From positions 1 to 64,000 of the forward strand of contig CAKSGG010000002.1 in NCBI GenBank assembly GCA_934454215.1: a stretch of 64,000 nt of DNA. The letters are read 5' to 3'. The position numbers and the translations under genes are program-made. Every line of letters begins with the position of its first letter. Positions within the stretch are counted from its first letter, which is position 1. The stretch comes from an uncultured Clostridia bacterium. Its GTDB lineage: Bacteria > Bacillota > Clostridia > UBA1381. The notes below the pieces were generated by a model, which saw only the letters and a program-made list of their open reading frames with translations, did not search any database and was not told where the DNA came from. Positions 28,496-36,543 of the stretch are shown here, piece by piece.

Positions 28496-28787
28496 AATGC
28501 AGATAAATCCCGGCAACGGCAAGCGCCGCAAGCGCAAACAGTACGGGAACCGTTATATGCGGTCTGTTTTTACGCTTGATTTTCTTTGCGGCAGGCGCAG
28601 TCTGCCGCATTTTTTTCGGAATTTTTACGGTATTTTGCTCTATATAATCAGAAACTATCTTTTCCGCATCGGCAATTATTTTCCCTTCAAGCTTTGGGTT
28701 ATACTCTCTTAATACGATTATTGCCTCACTTATATACGGTGATGAGAAATTATTTAAAATCACTACCTTTTTTGTAATATCTTTCAT
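28485..28787 (-). CDS. Small tail-anchored membrane protein, 100 aa
   Basis: The N-terminal 55 residues form a soluble helical segment (KDITKKVVILNNF... with Ser-Glu-Ala-Ile helices). A basic linker and a C-terminal membrane helix at 78-96 follow (VPVLFALAALAVAGIYL). An AAAGGA site precedes the ATG. It is convergent with, and overlaps, the zinc-ribbon gene by 11 bases. No family is recognised. Confidence 0.65.
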   Translation of the reverse strand: MKDITKKVVILNNFSSPYISEAIIVLREYNPKLEGKIIADAEKIVSDYIEQNTVKIPKKMRQTAPAAKKIKRKNRPHITVPVLFALAALAVAGIYLHFTS

Positions 28788-28940
28788 TTAGCTTTATTCC
28801 TTTCGCAATGTTTTTTTGAAATCTATATACAATTTTTTCCGAATTTGCAAAATTTTATACGATAATTTTTACATACGGTCAGGAAAATCGCACGCTAAAA
28901 TCCAACAAATTACACAAAAATTACGTTTTTGAAATCATTT

Positions 28941-28957
28941 TGTAACAAAGTTGTAAT
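28941..28957 (+). promoter_or_regulatory. WalR (YycF)-type box
   Basis: TGTAAC, five bases, TGTAAT fits the WalR recognition rule TGT(A/T)A(A/T/C)-N5-TGT(A/T)A(A/T/C) exactly. It ends 7 bp upstream of the -35 box of a cell-wall protein gene, the kind of target WalR activates. Confidence 0.7.
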
Positions 28958-28964
28958 AAAAGAC

Positions 28965-28993
28965 TTGACAATGTAATATTTTTATAGTATACT
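28965..28993 (+). promoter_or_regulatory. Promoter of the G5/3D protein gene
   Basis: TTGACA (28,965-28,970) and TATACT (28,988-28,993) are 17 bp apart, 41 bases before the ATG. Confidence 0.85.
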
Positions 28994-29034
28994 GTTTTAG
29001 AAGTTCAAAAGACGGAAAGGGCGGATATTATATA

Positions 29035-30150
29035 ATGGATAAGCAAAAACAATTGTTGATAGACAATATAAGAAAACGCAGAAAACAGAAAAAACTTCAG
29101 CAGGCAAGACACAAGGCGGCAGCGGTTGTTACAATCGCAGCGGTAGCGGTAAGCTCACTCGGCTTTGTATATACGGCAAGCGCCAACGAAATAAAGCTTA
29201 CGGAAATAAATGAATTTACGGGTCAGAACGATACAACCGTTATCAAGACTCACACAAACAGTCTTGAAAAAATTCTTGAGGATAACGGCGTAAGCGTTTC
29301 GGAATATGACAAGGTAAATCTTCCGATTGAATCGGATATAACAGAGGACACTGATGTTGTTATAACAAGAGGAAAGCCCGTAACGGTAAAGACAAAGGAC
29401 GGAGAACAGGTTGTTTCGGTAACAAAGGCGGACGCCAAGGCGGCTCTTCAAGAGGCAGGAATCGCAGTAGGCGATTTGGACGAAATAACGGCGGACGGAG
29501 ACAGAATTGAAGTCGTTTCGGTTGACGAACAATATGACATACAGACCGAATCCGTACCGTTTGAAACGGAATATGACGAGGACGATACCTTGCCCGAGGG
29601 TGAAACAAAGGTTAAAACCGAGGGTGTTGAGGGAGTAAAAACTCTTACATATAAGGTTATTGCAAAGGACGGCGCAGAGGTCAGCAGAGAGCTGGTTTCC
29701 GAGGATATAACGGACGCACCGCAGAATAAAGTAATTCTGAAAGGCACAAAAAAATCCGAGCCTGCAAAAACGGTTCAGGATTTGAGTTCATCGGGAGCGG
29801 CGGCTTCGGAAAACGGAAATACAATAGCCGGTCACAGATATTCAAAAAAGATTACTATGAGAGCAACCGCATATTCAACTCACCCGTCGGAAAACGGCGG
29901 ATATACCGTATCGGCAATGGGAAACAAGCTTGGTCACGGAATAGTTGCGGTTGACCCGAGCGTTATGCCGTTAGGCTCAAAGGTATACGTTGCGGCGGCG
30001 GACGGCTCATGGACATACGGCATAGCAAGCGCTGAGGACACAGGCGGTTCAATAAAGGGCAACAAAATAGATTTGTGCTATGAGGGTACGGTGTCCGAGG
30101 TTAATCAGTTCGGCGTGCGTGACTGCGTGGTTTATATTCTGGCAGATTAA
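29035..30150 (+). CDS. YabE-like cell-wall protein: DUF348, G5 and 3D domains
   Basis: This exported wall protein is 371 residues with a basic N-terminus and a membrane segment or signal at 28-48. Two DUF348 repeats follow at about 52-97 and 112-155, a G5 domain at about 160-238, a Ser/Ala linker, and a 3D domain at 273-371. The 3D domain shows its acidic signature (VDPSVMPLGSKVYV, then AEDTGGSIKGNKIDL). 3D domains are the lytic-transglycosylase-like catalytic part of resuscitation-factor-type proteins, so peptidoglycan cleavage is likely. It stands alone between its own promoter and a strong terminator. A WalR box upstream fits control by the cell-wall stress regulator. Confidence 0.9.
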   Translation: MDKQKQLLIDNIRKRRKQKKLQQARHKAAAVVTIAAVAVSSLGFVYTASANEIKLTEINEFTGQNDTTVIKTHTNSLEKILEDNGVSVSEYDKVNLPIESDITEDTDVVITRGKPVTVKTKDGEQVVSVTKADAKAALQEAGIAVGDLDEITADGDRIEVVSVDEQYDIQTESVPFETEYDEDDTLPEGETKVKTEGVEGVKTLTYKVIAKDGAEVSRELVSEDITDAPQNKVILKGTKKSEPAKTVQDLSSSGAAASENGNTIAGHRYSKKITMRATAYSTHPSENGGYTVSAMGNKLGHGIVAVDPSVMPLGSKVYVAAADGSWTYGIASAEDTGGSIKGNKIDLCYEGTVSEVNQFGVRDCVVYILAD

Positions 30151-30158
30151 TATTATTT

Positions 30159-30192
30159 GAGGTTATTGCGGCAATGCAATAACCTCTTTTTT
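30159..30192 (+). terminator. Strong terminator after the G5/3D gene
   Basis: An 11-bp perfect stem (GAGGTTATTGC / GCAATAACCTC) with a 6-nt loop is followed by six T. Confidence 0.95.
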
Positions 30193-30234
30193 GTCCATAT
30201 TGGTGCGGATTTTGACCTTTTTGCCGAACTGCCG

Positions 30235-30263
30235 TTGACACGCCGCAGGGTCTGTGCTATATT
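30235..30263 (+). promoter_or_regulatory. Promoter of the SGNH hydrolase gene
   Basis: TTGACA (30,235-30,240) and TATATT (30,258-30,263) are 17 bp apart, 31 bases before the ATG at 30,295. Confidence 0.8.
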
Positions 30264-30294
30264 TAATACATTAAATAAGAAAGCGGTGTATAAT

Positions 30295-30981
30295 ATGAAT
30301 CAGATAGATAAAAATACGGTATCGGCAAAAAATCAGACGCAGCAAAAGGTTTTCTTTCCTCACAGCGATAACGGGGGCGTGAAAATTCTTTTTGTGGGAA
30401 ATTCGATTACATTTCATGACATTCGCGAGGACACAGGTTGGTTTCATCGCTGGGGAATGGCGGCAAGCGCCGAAAAAAACGATTATGTGCATCAGGTAAT
30501 AGAAATGCTCTGCAAGGATAAAATAAAATCCGATGTGTGCGTATGTCAGGCGTCGGGCTGGGAATGTCAATACAAAAACGCTCCCGATATTGCTCAGATA
30601 GATTCGGAATATAAACAGGCAAGAGATTTTTCGGCTGATATAATTGTTATGAGAGTAATAGAAAACTGTTCGTCAAAAAGCTTTGAAAAAGCCCCGTTTG
30701 TAAAAACATATAATGAAATGGTAAGCTATTTCGGAAAAAATGAAAATGCAAAAATTATCGTAACCTCTTCATTCTGGAAACACCCGGGAGATGAAACGCT
30801 TCAAACGCTAAGTACGGAAAAATACGGCGGAAATTTTGTATATCTGGGCGACCTCGGTGAGCTTGACGAAATGAAAGCTATCGGAAAATACGAAGATGAG
30901 GGAATACAGAATCACCCCGGTGACAAGGGCATGAAAGCTATTGCCGAAAGAATATATAAGGAAATCCAAAAGCTTTTATAA
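30295..30981 (+). CDS. SGNH-fold hydrolase/esterase, 228 aa
   Basis: A cytoplasmic esterase-like protein. Block I is FVGNSITFHD with putative nucleophile Ser37, and the C-terminal block is NHPGDKGM with putative catalytic His207 (about 23 residues from the end). Such enzymes remove acyl groups from sugars or lipids; the substrate is not evident. The frame is open back to 30,157, but that part overlaps the preceding terminator and promoter, so the ATG at 30,295 is used. Downstream lies a 228-bp structured repeat, not another gene. Confidence 0.82.
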   Translation: MNQIDKNTVSAKNQTQQKVFFPHSDNGGVKILFVGNSITFHDIREDTGWFHRWGMAASAEKNDYVHQVIEMLCKDKIKSDVCVCQASGWECQYKNAPDIAQIDSEYKQARDFSADIIVMRVIENCSSKSFEKAPFVKTYNEMVSYFGKNENAKIIVTSSFWKHPGDETLQTLSTEKYGGNFVYLGDLGELDEMKAIGKYEDEGIQNHPGDKGMKAIAERIYKEIQKLL

Positions 30982-31208
30982 AAAGGGGATGTAAAAAAAG
31001 TCCCGACCGCAAAAAGGCACGCTTATGAAGAATAGAGCACATTAAAAAATCGTATTTTATCCGATTATGCCTTTTTGCTGCGAACAAACCGAACCTCTCG
31101 TGAGGCTGGTCGCAGGCAAAAGCCTGCTGCTTGCCCATGCGACCCGGTACCCATGTACGCCGTCGGGTTCGGTTTGTCCGTTCTGAAACATTTTTCCTAT
31201 CCCCTTTT
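30981..31208. repeat. Nested-palindrome intergenic element, copy A
   Basis: Outer arms AAAAGGGGAT (30,981-30,990) and ATCCCCTTTT (31,199-31,208) enclose further inverted repeats: GCAAAAAGGCA with its complement (31,009 and 31,068), and ACAAACCGAACC with its complement (31,084-31,095 and 31,166-31,177), with GCAGGC/GCCTGC inside. The core, ACCC..GTAC-CCAT-GTACGCCGTCGGGT, resembles the cores of three other elements in the window but its stem is reduced to four pairs. No ORF is convincing. It could be a mobile element remnant or a structured RNA. Confidence 0.65.
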
Positions 31209-31484
31209 TTATTTCATAATCGCACTGAAAAACATCTCATAAAAATCGTCCCAGCCGTCGGGTGCCTCAACACCGCCGCCGTTCACGCTACGCAGCATTG
31301 CGGCACAGAACGCCTCGCCCTCGGTCGCAAGTGCATACGGCGTTATTTTATCATACCCCAGCTCCGCACATTTATCGCAGAACGCCTTTACAGGCTCTTT
31401 TGCCTTTCTCGTTTCAAGCAGTTCTTTTCTTAATTCCTCGTCATATTCGGCTCTTCTTTGCAGCTCCATTAATTGCAGTTCCAT
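31209..31484 (-). CDS. Nif11-like small protein, 91 aa
   Basis: The N-terminal 50 residues have the Nif11 pattern: a helical start, D-E-E-L-R-K-E-L-L, then an F-C-(D/x)-K-C-A-E-L-G-Y turn and an ITPYALATEGE helix. A Ser-Val-Asn-Gly-Gly-Gly junction follows, and an acidic and aromatic tail (APDGWDDFYEMFF). Nif11-type leaders with a GG junction are precursors of modified peptides, but no modification enzyme or exporter is nearby. Related clostridial small proteins also occur alone. The ATG at 31,484 has GGAG upstream; a GTG nine bases earlier lies inside that site. It is the last gene after the deacetylase and the beta-propeller gene. Confidence 0.6.
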   Translation of the reverse strand: MELQLMELQRRAEYDEELRKELLETRKAKEPVKAFCDKCAELGYDKITPYALATEGEAFCAAMLRSVNGGGVEAPDGWDDFYEMFFSAIMK

Positions 31485-31498
31485 AACCGTCACTCCAT

Positions 31499-33034
31499 TT
31501 ATACTTCATAACAGCCTGCGGCGTGCGCTCCGCCGAAATCGCCGTTTATATCCGCAAATCCAAAGGAATAAAGCTTGCCGCTGACGTTGAATTTCAGTCT
31601 GATAACCTTACCGTTTAAGCTTTTTATATCAAGCCCGTCAAAATTAAGCCTTGCCTTTGTGCTATTTCCGCTGAATGTATCGGACTTTGCAAGAACCGTT
31701 CCGTCATCGGATAAGATTTCAGCCGAAATTTTGCCGTCAATATTTACATATAAATCCGCTTTGTTTTTAAACGTCAGCTTTCGCGTTGTAAGCATACCGT
31801 CACCATTCATAGAAACAAATCCGTCACGCCGTAATTTTGCAAGCCCCGTCGCACCGTTTGCATACATTCCGTTACGAGTCCACGCCTTCTCCAGTTTCAA
31901 ATTTTCATCTCCGCCAAATCCAATGTAATAAATCCAAAGCTCATCGCCGTGTATAATAAGCGTACCGCCTACAGACTGAACATATCCTCTGTCCCATGCG
32001 CCCTTGTACATCGAAGCATTTATAATGCTTTCTCTGCACGGACGTGAAAAATTATATCCGTCACGGCTGTACATCGGTATAAGCTCCGTAATTTTCGGCA
32101 CTCCGTATTCTTCGCAGACTTCGTTTGACGGTCCGTACAGTATCTGGAACATCCCCAGCATTATACTTTCGTAGCCAACGCAGTCGGCATTATATATTTC
32201 GGGCGTTTCACGGATATACGGCATCGGCAAATCAAGCTCGTCGCATCGCAGCCAGTTATGTACGTCTTTCTCTTTCCATGCGGCGCCCTTAATCAAATCG
32301 TCACATTCCGCATAATCTCTTGTTCTGTAATAACCATTTGTGCTGTGCGTTGATAATTTTCTTATGCTGTACACCCATTTTTTTCTGAAGGGGTTGTAAA
32401 AAATCGTTGTTCTGTCAAAAACATCGCCCGTTTTTGCAAATCTTTTAAAATTTATTCCGTCGGCACTGACTGCGACTATCCCCGGGAAACACCCTCCCGG
32501 TCCTCTTAAAAAAAGCTCGTACTTTTCTTCTTTGGGGCAATCGTAGTCAATAAACACCGTTGTAGAATCGGGACGCAGATATTTAATATCATGAAATTCA
32601 AGCTTTTCATCATCAAAATTATCATACGGCAGAATAATATTTGTACCGTCGCCGTTGAGTTTCGGACGCTCCCAGTTTATACCGTCCTTTGACTCGGCAT
32701 AACACATATTCTTAAGCCAGCTTCCCTCATACCACATTTTAAATATTTTATCCTGCTCGTCATACCATACTCCGCCGCTTTTGGGACACGCACACGGCAG
32801 CGTTTCCTTTTCCCAATCCGTTTCGGCATAAAATACAGGATTGCCCTCATATTTCTTTGCCTTGTGATATTCGGGCTTTAACTCCGTTTCGGCTATCAGA
32901 AAATCATCTGCAAAAAGCTGCCTTCCGACAGTCACATCTATAACCTCGGGCGGCTCTTTAAGATACGGTACGTCCTGCGGATCGGAAATACCGGATTTAT
33001 TATCAAAAATTATATTATTATATAGCTTTCCCAT
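31499..33034 (-). CDS. Five-bladed beta-propeller glycosidase-like protein
   Basis: A 511-residue cytoplasmic protein without a signal peptide. Repeated blade motifs (MWYEGSWLKNMCYAES-DGINW, YNPFRKKWVYSIR, MYSRDGYNFSRP, DELWIYYIGFGG) match the GH32/GH43/GH68-like propellers, in which blade-edge acidic residues do catalysis. A C-terminal beta-sandwich of about 110 residues follows (ADLYVNIDGKISAEIL...). The exact GH family cannot be told. It starts 45 bases after the polysaccharide deacetylase, so both may act on the same or related glycan, though one is extracytoplasmic. Confidence 0.75.
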   Translation of the reverse strand: MGKLYNNIIFDNKSGISDPQDVPYLKEPPEVIDVTVGRQLFADDFLIAETELKPEYHKAKKYEGNPVFYAETDWEKETLPCACPKSGGVWYDEQDKIFKMWYEGSWLKNMCYAESKDGINWERPKLNGDGTNIILPYDNFDDEKLEFHDIKYLRPDSTTVFIDYDCPKEEKYELFLRGPGGCFPGIVAVSADGINFKRFAKTGDVFDRTTIFYNPFRKKWVYSIRKLSTHSTNGYYRTRDYAECDDLIKGAAWKEKDVHNWLRCDELDLPMPYIRETPEIYNADCVGYESIMLGMFQILYGPSNEVCEEYGVPKITELIPMYSRDGYNFSRPCRESIINASMYKGAWDRGYVQSVGGTLIIHGDELWIYYIGFGGDENLKLEKAWTRNGMYANGATGLAKLRRDGFVSMNGDGMLTTRKLTFKNKADLYVNIDGKISAEILSDDGTVLAKSDTFSGNSTKARLNFDGLDIKSLNGKVIRLKFNVSGKLYSFGFADINGDFGGAHAAGCYEV

Positions 33035-33079
33035 AGTTCTTTTTCCTATATTTATTATAGGCTTATTCTACTACAAAAG

Positions 33080-33943
33080 CTACTCTCTGTCAAGCATTTC
33101 TTTAAAGAAATCTTCACTGCTTATAAATGACGGACGGTTATAGCGTTTAAGAAGGTACATACATTCGCTGTCATGCGTTATTTGATTTATTCCCTCCTCG
33201 CATGAGAGTGTCACCTTTATTCCCATTTCCTTTAAAATTTCAAAGCTTTCCTCCGAATACGAGCCGTACGGATACGTATATATTACAGGACGGAAGCCGC
33301 AGTGCTCATAACATTCCTCCTGAAATTTTTCCGCATCCTCCGCAAATATATGCTTGTATTCTTCGGGATTTTCGCCCTTTCTCTTTTTTGATCCGTCTCT
33401 GCCGCCATCATTGCTGTGAAAATTATAAGAATGATTTCCTATTTCACAGTTTTCGCTGACATACATTTCGTACACATCCTGCCACCGCAGATAGCTGTAA
33501 TTGGGATTGACCTCATCGGATTCCGTATAATCGTCGGTATATTTGCCGACAACGCTGAAAATTCCTCTTGCGTTATTGTCTTTGAGAATAGGCACGGCAT
33601 AAAACAAATTATTGTAACAGCCGTCGTCAAATGTCAGCATTACAGGCTTTTCGGGCAGCGGCTCGTTGTTTTCCACATAATCTATAAGCTGTGCCGCCGA
33701 TATTGTGGTATAGCCCATTGAATGTAAATATTTTATATCCGAATCGAGCGTATCGGGAGTGACAACGTACTTTCCCGATTTCTCCGTATCTTTTAAAATA
33801 CTGTGATACATAACGACAGGCAGTTTTACGGCGGCGGAATCCGACATAACGCTCATGTCGCCCGACGCACCCCCGAGCAGAATATTCAGTACCGCCGCAT
33901 AAAGGCATATTACCGCCATTGCCGAAATAACTTTTCTGAACAT
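33080..33943 (-). CDS. Polysaccharide deacetylase, membrane-anchored
   Basis: This carbohydrate esterase family 4 enzyme removes N- or O-acetyl groups from a glycan outside the cell. The 287-residue protein has an N-terminal anchor (about 4-25). The NodB domain has the metal Asp motif TFDDG, the histidine motif GNHSYNFH, the barrel motif TYPYGSYSEESF and a closing LKRYNR. The spacing in HSYNFH (four residues between histidines) is that of the clostridial subgroup. The ATG at 33,943 has AGGGGTG upstream; the ATG at 33,961 has none. Its ribosome site lies in the 3' arm of a hairpin. Confidence 0.9.
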   Translation of the reverse strand: MFRKVISAMAVICLYAAVLNILLGGASGDMSVMSDSAAVKLPVVMYHSILKDTEKSGKYVVTPDTLDSDIKYLHSMGYTTISAAQLIDYVENNEPLPEKPVMLTFDDGCYNNLFYAVPILKDNNARGIFSVVGKYTDDYTESDEVNPNYSYLRWQDVYEMYVSENCEIGNHSYNFHSNDGGRDGSKKRKGENPEEYKHIFAEDAEKFQEECYEHCGFRPVIYTYPYGSYSEESFEILKEMGIKVTLSCEEGINQITHDSECMYLLKRYNRPSFISSEDFFKEMLDRE

Positions 33944-33947
33944 AGAA

Positions 33948-33978
33948 ACACCCCTTATCATAATATGACAAGGGGTGT
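33948..33978 (-). terminator. Hairpin between aldolase and deacetylase genes
   Basis: ACACCCCTT (33,948-33,956) pairs with AAGGGGTGT (33,970-33,978), extended by TCATA/TATGA after one mismatch. On the minus strand it follows the aldolase gene and its downstream arm contains the deacetylase ribosome site. The T-run is better on the plus strand, so termination on the minus strand may be partial. Confidence 0.6.
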
Positions 33979-33994
33979 GTTTTTATACATATAA

Positions 33995-34858
33995 TTAAGC
34001 CTTGTTTATCGAACCGAAAAGCTCCATTTTTTCCTTAACAATGGTCTTGATTGCTTCCGAACCCGGAGCCAAAAGCTTTCTCGGGTCAAAGCCCTTGCCC
34101 TCAAGGTCTTTGCCTGCTTCGATATACTTTCTTGTAGCCTCCTGGAAGTAAAGCTGACACTCTGTATTAACGTTAATCTTTGCAACGCCGAGTGATATTG
34201 CAGTCTTAATCATATCCTCGGGAATACCTGTTCCGCCGTGAAGAACAAGCGGCATATCTCCTACAAGCTCTTTGATTTTTGCAAGTGCGTCAAAGTCAAG
34301 ACCTGCCCAGTTTGCAGGATATTTACCGTGGATATTGCCGATACCTGCCGCAAGGAAGTCAACTCCCAAATCAGCAATTCTCTTACATTCGTTCGGGTCG
34401 GCAATTTCGCCTGCGCCTATAACGCCGTCCTCTTCGCCTCCGATTGAACCAACCTCTGCCTCGATTGAAAGACCCAGACCGTGAGCAACGTGAACAAGCT
34501 CCGTTGTCTTTGCTACGTTCTCATCAATCGGGAAGTGCGAACCGTCAAACATGATTGACGAAAAACCTGCTTTTATACATTTATAGCAGCCTTCGTATGT
34601 GCCGTGGTCAAGATGAAGCGCTACGGGAACAGTAATATTCATTTCCTCTATCATAGCCTTTACCATAGCCGCAACTGTCTTGAAGCCGGTCATATACTTA
34701 CCTGCGCCCTCCGACACACCGAGAATAACCGGCGAGTTGTTTTCCTGAGCCGTTGCAAGTATAGCCTTTGTCCATTCAAGGTTATTGATATTGAACTGAC
34801 CTACCGCATATTTACCCTCTACTGCTTTTTTTAGCATTTCTGTTGCTGAAACTAACAT
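33995..34858 (-). CDS. fba: Class II fructose-bisphosphate aldolase
   Basis: A glycolytic enzyme cleaving fructose 1,6-bisphosphate to dihydroxyacetone phosphate and glyceraldehyde 3-phosphate. The 287 residues include HLDHG (catalytic Asp84 with zinc ligand His85), a GSIGGEEDG loop, a zinc-binding GNIHGKY, and VLHGGTGI with the phosphate-binding NVNTE strand. The length and motifs are those of a standard zinc-dependent class II enzyme (the KbaY/GatY/Fba group). The ATG has AAGGAGG eight bases upstream. It is a single gene on the minus strand. Confidence 0.96.
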   Translation of the reverse strand: MLVSATEMLKKAVEGKYAVGQFNINNLEWTKAILATAQENNSPVILGVSEGAGKYMTGFKTVAAMVKAMIEEMNITVPVALHLDHGTYEGCYKCIKAGFSSIMFDGSHFPIDENVAKTTELVHVAHGLGLSIEAEVGSIGGEEDGVIGAGEIADPNECKRIADLGVDFLAAGIGNIHGKYPANWAGLDFDALAKIKELVGDMPLVLHGGTGIPEDMIKTAISLGVAKINVNTECQLYFQEATRKYIEAGKDLEGKGFDPRKLLAPGSEAIKTIVKEKMELFGSINKA

Positions 34859-34913
34859 TTTAATTTCCTCCTTAAAATTTATGTGAAAATAATAATTTAT
34901 ATTATTTTACTGA

Positions 34914-35516
34914 CTACTTTAATATAATTTCCTCCGAGCCTTTCAGCTCAGCCAGCGTCTGCTCGTCAAACGTCAAAAGCTTAAGCTTTCCGCATTTTTC
35001 ACAGCGCAGTATGATTGCGTCCTCCTCAAGGCTGAATCTTACCGCCCTGTTTCCGCACGAGCATTTCACCCTGCCTCTGCCCTCAAGATATTCCAGACGT
35101 TCAAGTATGGCGTACATCGTTTCATCATACGTATCCTCGCCCATACATTCCTCCGCCAGCTCCTTAAATTCGGCAAGAGCGTCTCTGAAAGACTTGTCAA
35201 CCTTTTCATCTTCTCCGAAAAAGAAAACGTCCATACCCGATTCGGGGCATTTAAGCTTTATAAGCTTTTTACTGTGTATATCCTTTTCGGGAATATAATA
35301 GGAATGACTGCCCGTACAAATCGGACATTCCACATCAATCCTGTATTTTTTGTTTTTCGGCGTTATAACCGCACAGCGTTCGCCGCAGTTCTCATTCGGA
35401 CAGGTTACGGCAAGCGCCGTTTTGCCAGAAAAGTCAAAAATCGACAGCGGCTCTTTAAAGCCTGCCGAGCAATACGGGCATATACACGCCGCAGCTCTGT
35501 TTAAATCCAAAAGCAT
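34914..35516 (-). CDS. Zinc-ribbon-rich protein of unknown function, 200 aa
   Basis: Four Cys pairs suggest bound zinc: CPYC (near residue 14), CPNENC (39), CPIC (64) and CSCG with CEKCG (154-174). A helical middle part with an EECMGEDTYDETMY stretch separates the N- and C-terminal ribbons. Members of this group resemble CpXC-type proteins, though I cannot name the family. It starts three bases after the 8-oxoguanine glycosylase stop, so it is co-transcribed with it. The role is unknown. Confidence 0.75.
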   Translation of the reverse strand: MLLDLNRAAACICPYCSAGFKEPLSIFDFSGKTALAVTCPNENCGERCAVITPKNKKYRIDVECPICTGSHSYYIPEKDIHSKKLIKLKCPESGMDVFFFGEDEKVDKSFRDALAEFKELAEECMGEDTYDETMYAILERLEYLEGRGRVKCSCGNRAVRFSLEEDAIILRCEKCGKLKLLTFDEQTLAELKGSEEIILK

Positions 35517-35519
35517 TGC

Positions 35520-36404
35520 CTATCCTCCCGTTCCGATTTTGTTATCTCTTGCCCAGAAAAACAGATATTGCTGTGCAAATCCGCCCAGCTCTCCGAATTT
35601 CTTTTCGGCAAATGCGGAAACCTCTTTAATTGAGACTTCCTTCCCGAAATAGCAATATTCCATAATACGCTTTATCCATACGTCCACCGGAAACGAGTCG
35701 GCACGGTGCAGTCCGAACAGCAGTATACAATCGGAAACCTTATTCCCCACTCCGCTTATTTTCATAAGCTCCGCCTTTGCCTCATGCGTGGGCAGACTGC
35801 TTATATAATCAAGCGATATTTCTCCGTCCGCAATTTTCCTTGCGGCGTCAAGTATGTACTTGTCCCGAAATCCGGCACGGATAACAGACAGCTCCTCCTT
35901 TGTAAGCTGCGCAAGTCTTTCGGCAGTCGGGAACGAATAATATTCGCCGCCCATATAGCTTATTCTTTCGCCGAAATTTTGACAGAGCCGCTCAACGATT
36001 CCCTTTATTCTCGGAATATTGTTGCTCGCCGAAATTATAAACGATATAACCGTTTCCCACAAATCCTGCCGCAAAATTCTGATTCCGCTGCCGTATTCCA
36101 CCGCCTGTTTCATGTAACCGTCCGAAGCAAGCCGCTTTTTCAGCTCGCCGTAATCACAGCCCAAATCGAAAAAATCGTACCAGATATTTTTAAAATCCTC
36201 CTCAGACGTATCATAAAGCGTAACAATTCCGTCCTTTTGGGAAATTCTGAGCGCTCTGCCGAACGCAACGCCGAAATATGTATCATCGGACTCCCTGTCA
36301 AATCTGAAACACTGACCGCAGTCGAATATATGGCGCAAATCAAAATCAGACGCATTTTCAAGTATAATATTGTTATTATCGAATTTTACTTCTAAATTAT
36401 ACAT
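35520..36404 (-). CDS. ogg: 8-oxoguanine DNA glycosylase, OGG1 type
   Basis: This base-excision repair enzyme removes 8-oxoguanine from DNA. The N-terminal OGG_N beta domain contains the CGQCFRF motif. The helix-hairpin-helix ends in GVGNKVSDC with the Schiff-base Lys222, and PVDVW carries catalytic Asp241. The Lys-Asp spacing of 19 equals that of human OGG1. I use the ATG at 36,404, because the -10 box at 36,414-36,419 would put the transcript start about six bases downstream; the in-frame ATG at 36,413 would then not be transcribed. The mRNA would be nearly leaderless. First gene of a two-gene operon. Confidence 0.92.
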   Translation of the reverse strand: MYNLEVKFDNNNIILENASDFDLRHIFDCGQCFRFDRESDDTYFGVAFGRALRISQKDGIVTLYDTSEEDFKNIWYDFFDLGCDYGELKKRLASDGYMKQAVEYGSGIRILRQDLWETVISFIISASNNIPRIKGIVERLCQNFGERISYMGGEYYSFPTAERLAQLTKEELSVIRAGFRDKYILDAARKIADGEISLDYISSLPTHEAKAELMKISGVGNKVSDCILLFGLHRADSFPVDVWIKRIMEYCYFGKEVSIKEVSAFAEKKFGELGGFAQQYLFFWARDNKIGTGG

Positions 36405-36413
36405 AATATACAT

Positions 36414-36442
36414 ATTATATCACACCGTTACCTTTTTATCAA
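36414..36442 (-). promoter_or_regulatory. Promoter of the ogg operon
   Basis: On the minus strand TTGATA (36,437-36,442) and TATAAT (36,414-36,419) are 17 bp apart. It is immediately upstream of the start codon, which suggests a leaderless or very short leader. Confidence 0.7.
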
Positions 36443-36479
36443 TAAATTTGTATAAACTTTATTAAATTTATAAAAATTG

Positions 36480-36508
36480 TGGACTAATTTTTGATAATGT
36501 GGTATAAT
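36480..36508 (+). promoter_or_regulatory. Promoter of the M18 aminopeptidase gene
   Basis: TGGACT (36,480-36,485) and TATAAT (36,503-36,508) are 17 bp apart. The expected transcript start near 36,515 fits the TTG start at 36,544. Confidence 0.65.
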
Positions 36509-36543
36509 AAATGTGAATAATGTATAAGAAAGGATTGATTATT

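Noticed and set aside
30157..30294. Longer start for the SGNH hydrolase
   Set aside because: It overlaps a strong terminator and the promoter; the ATG at 30,295 is behind both.
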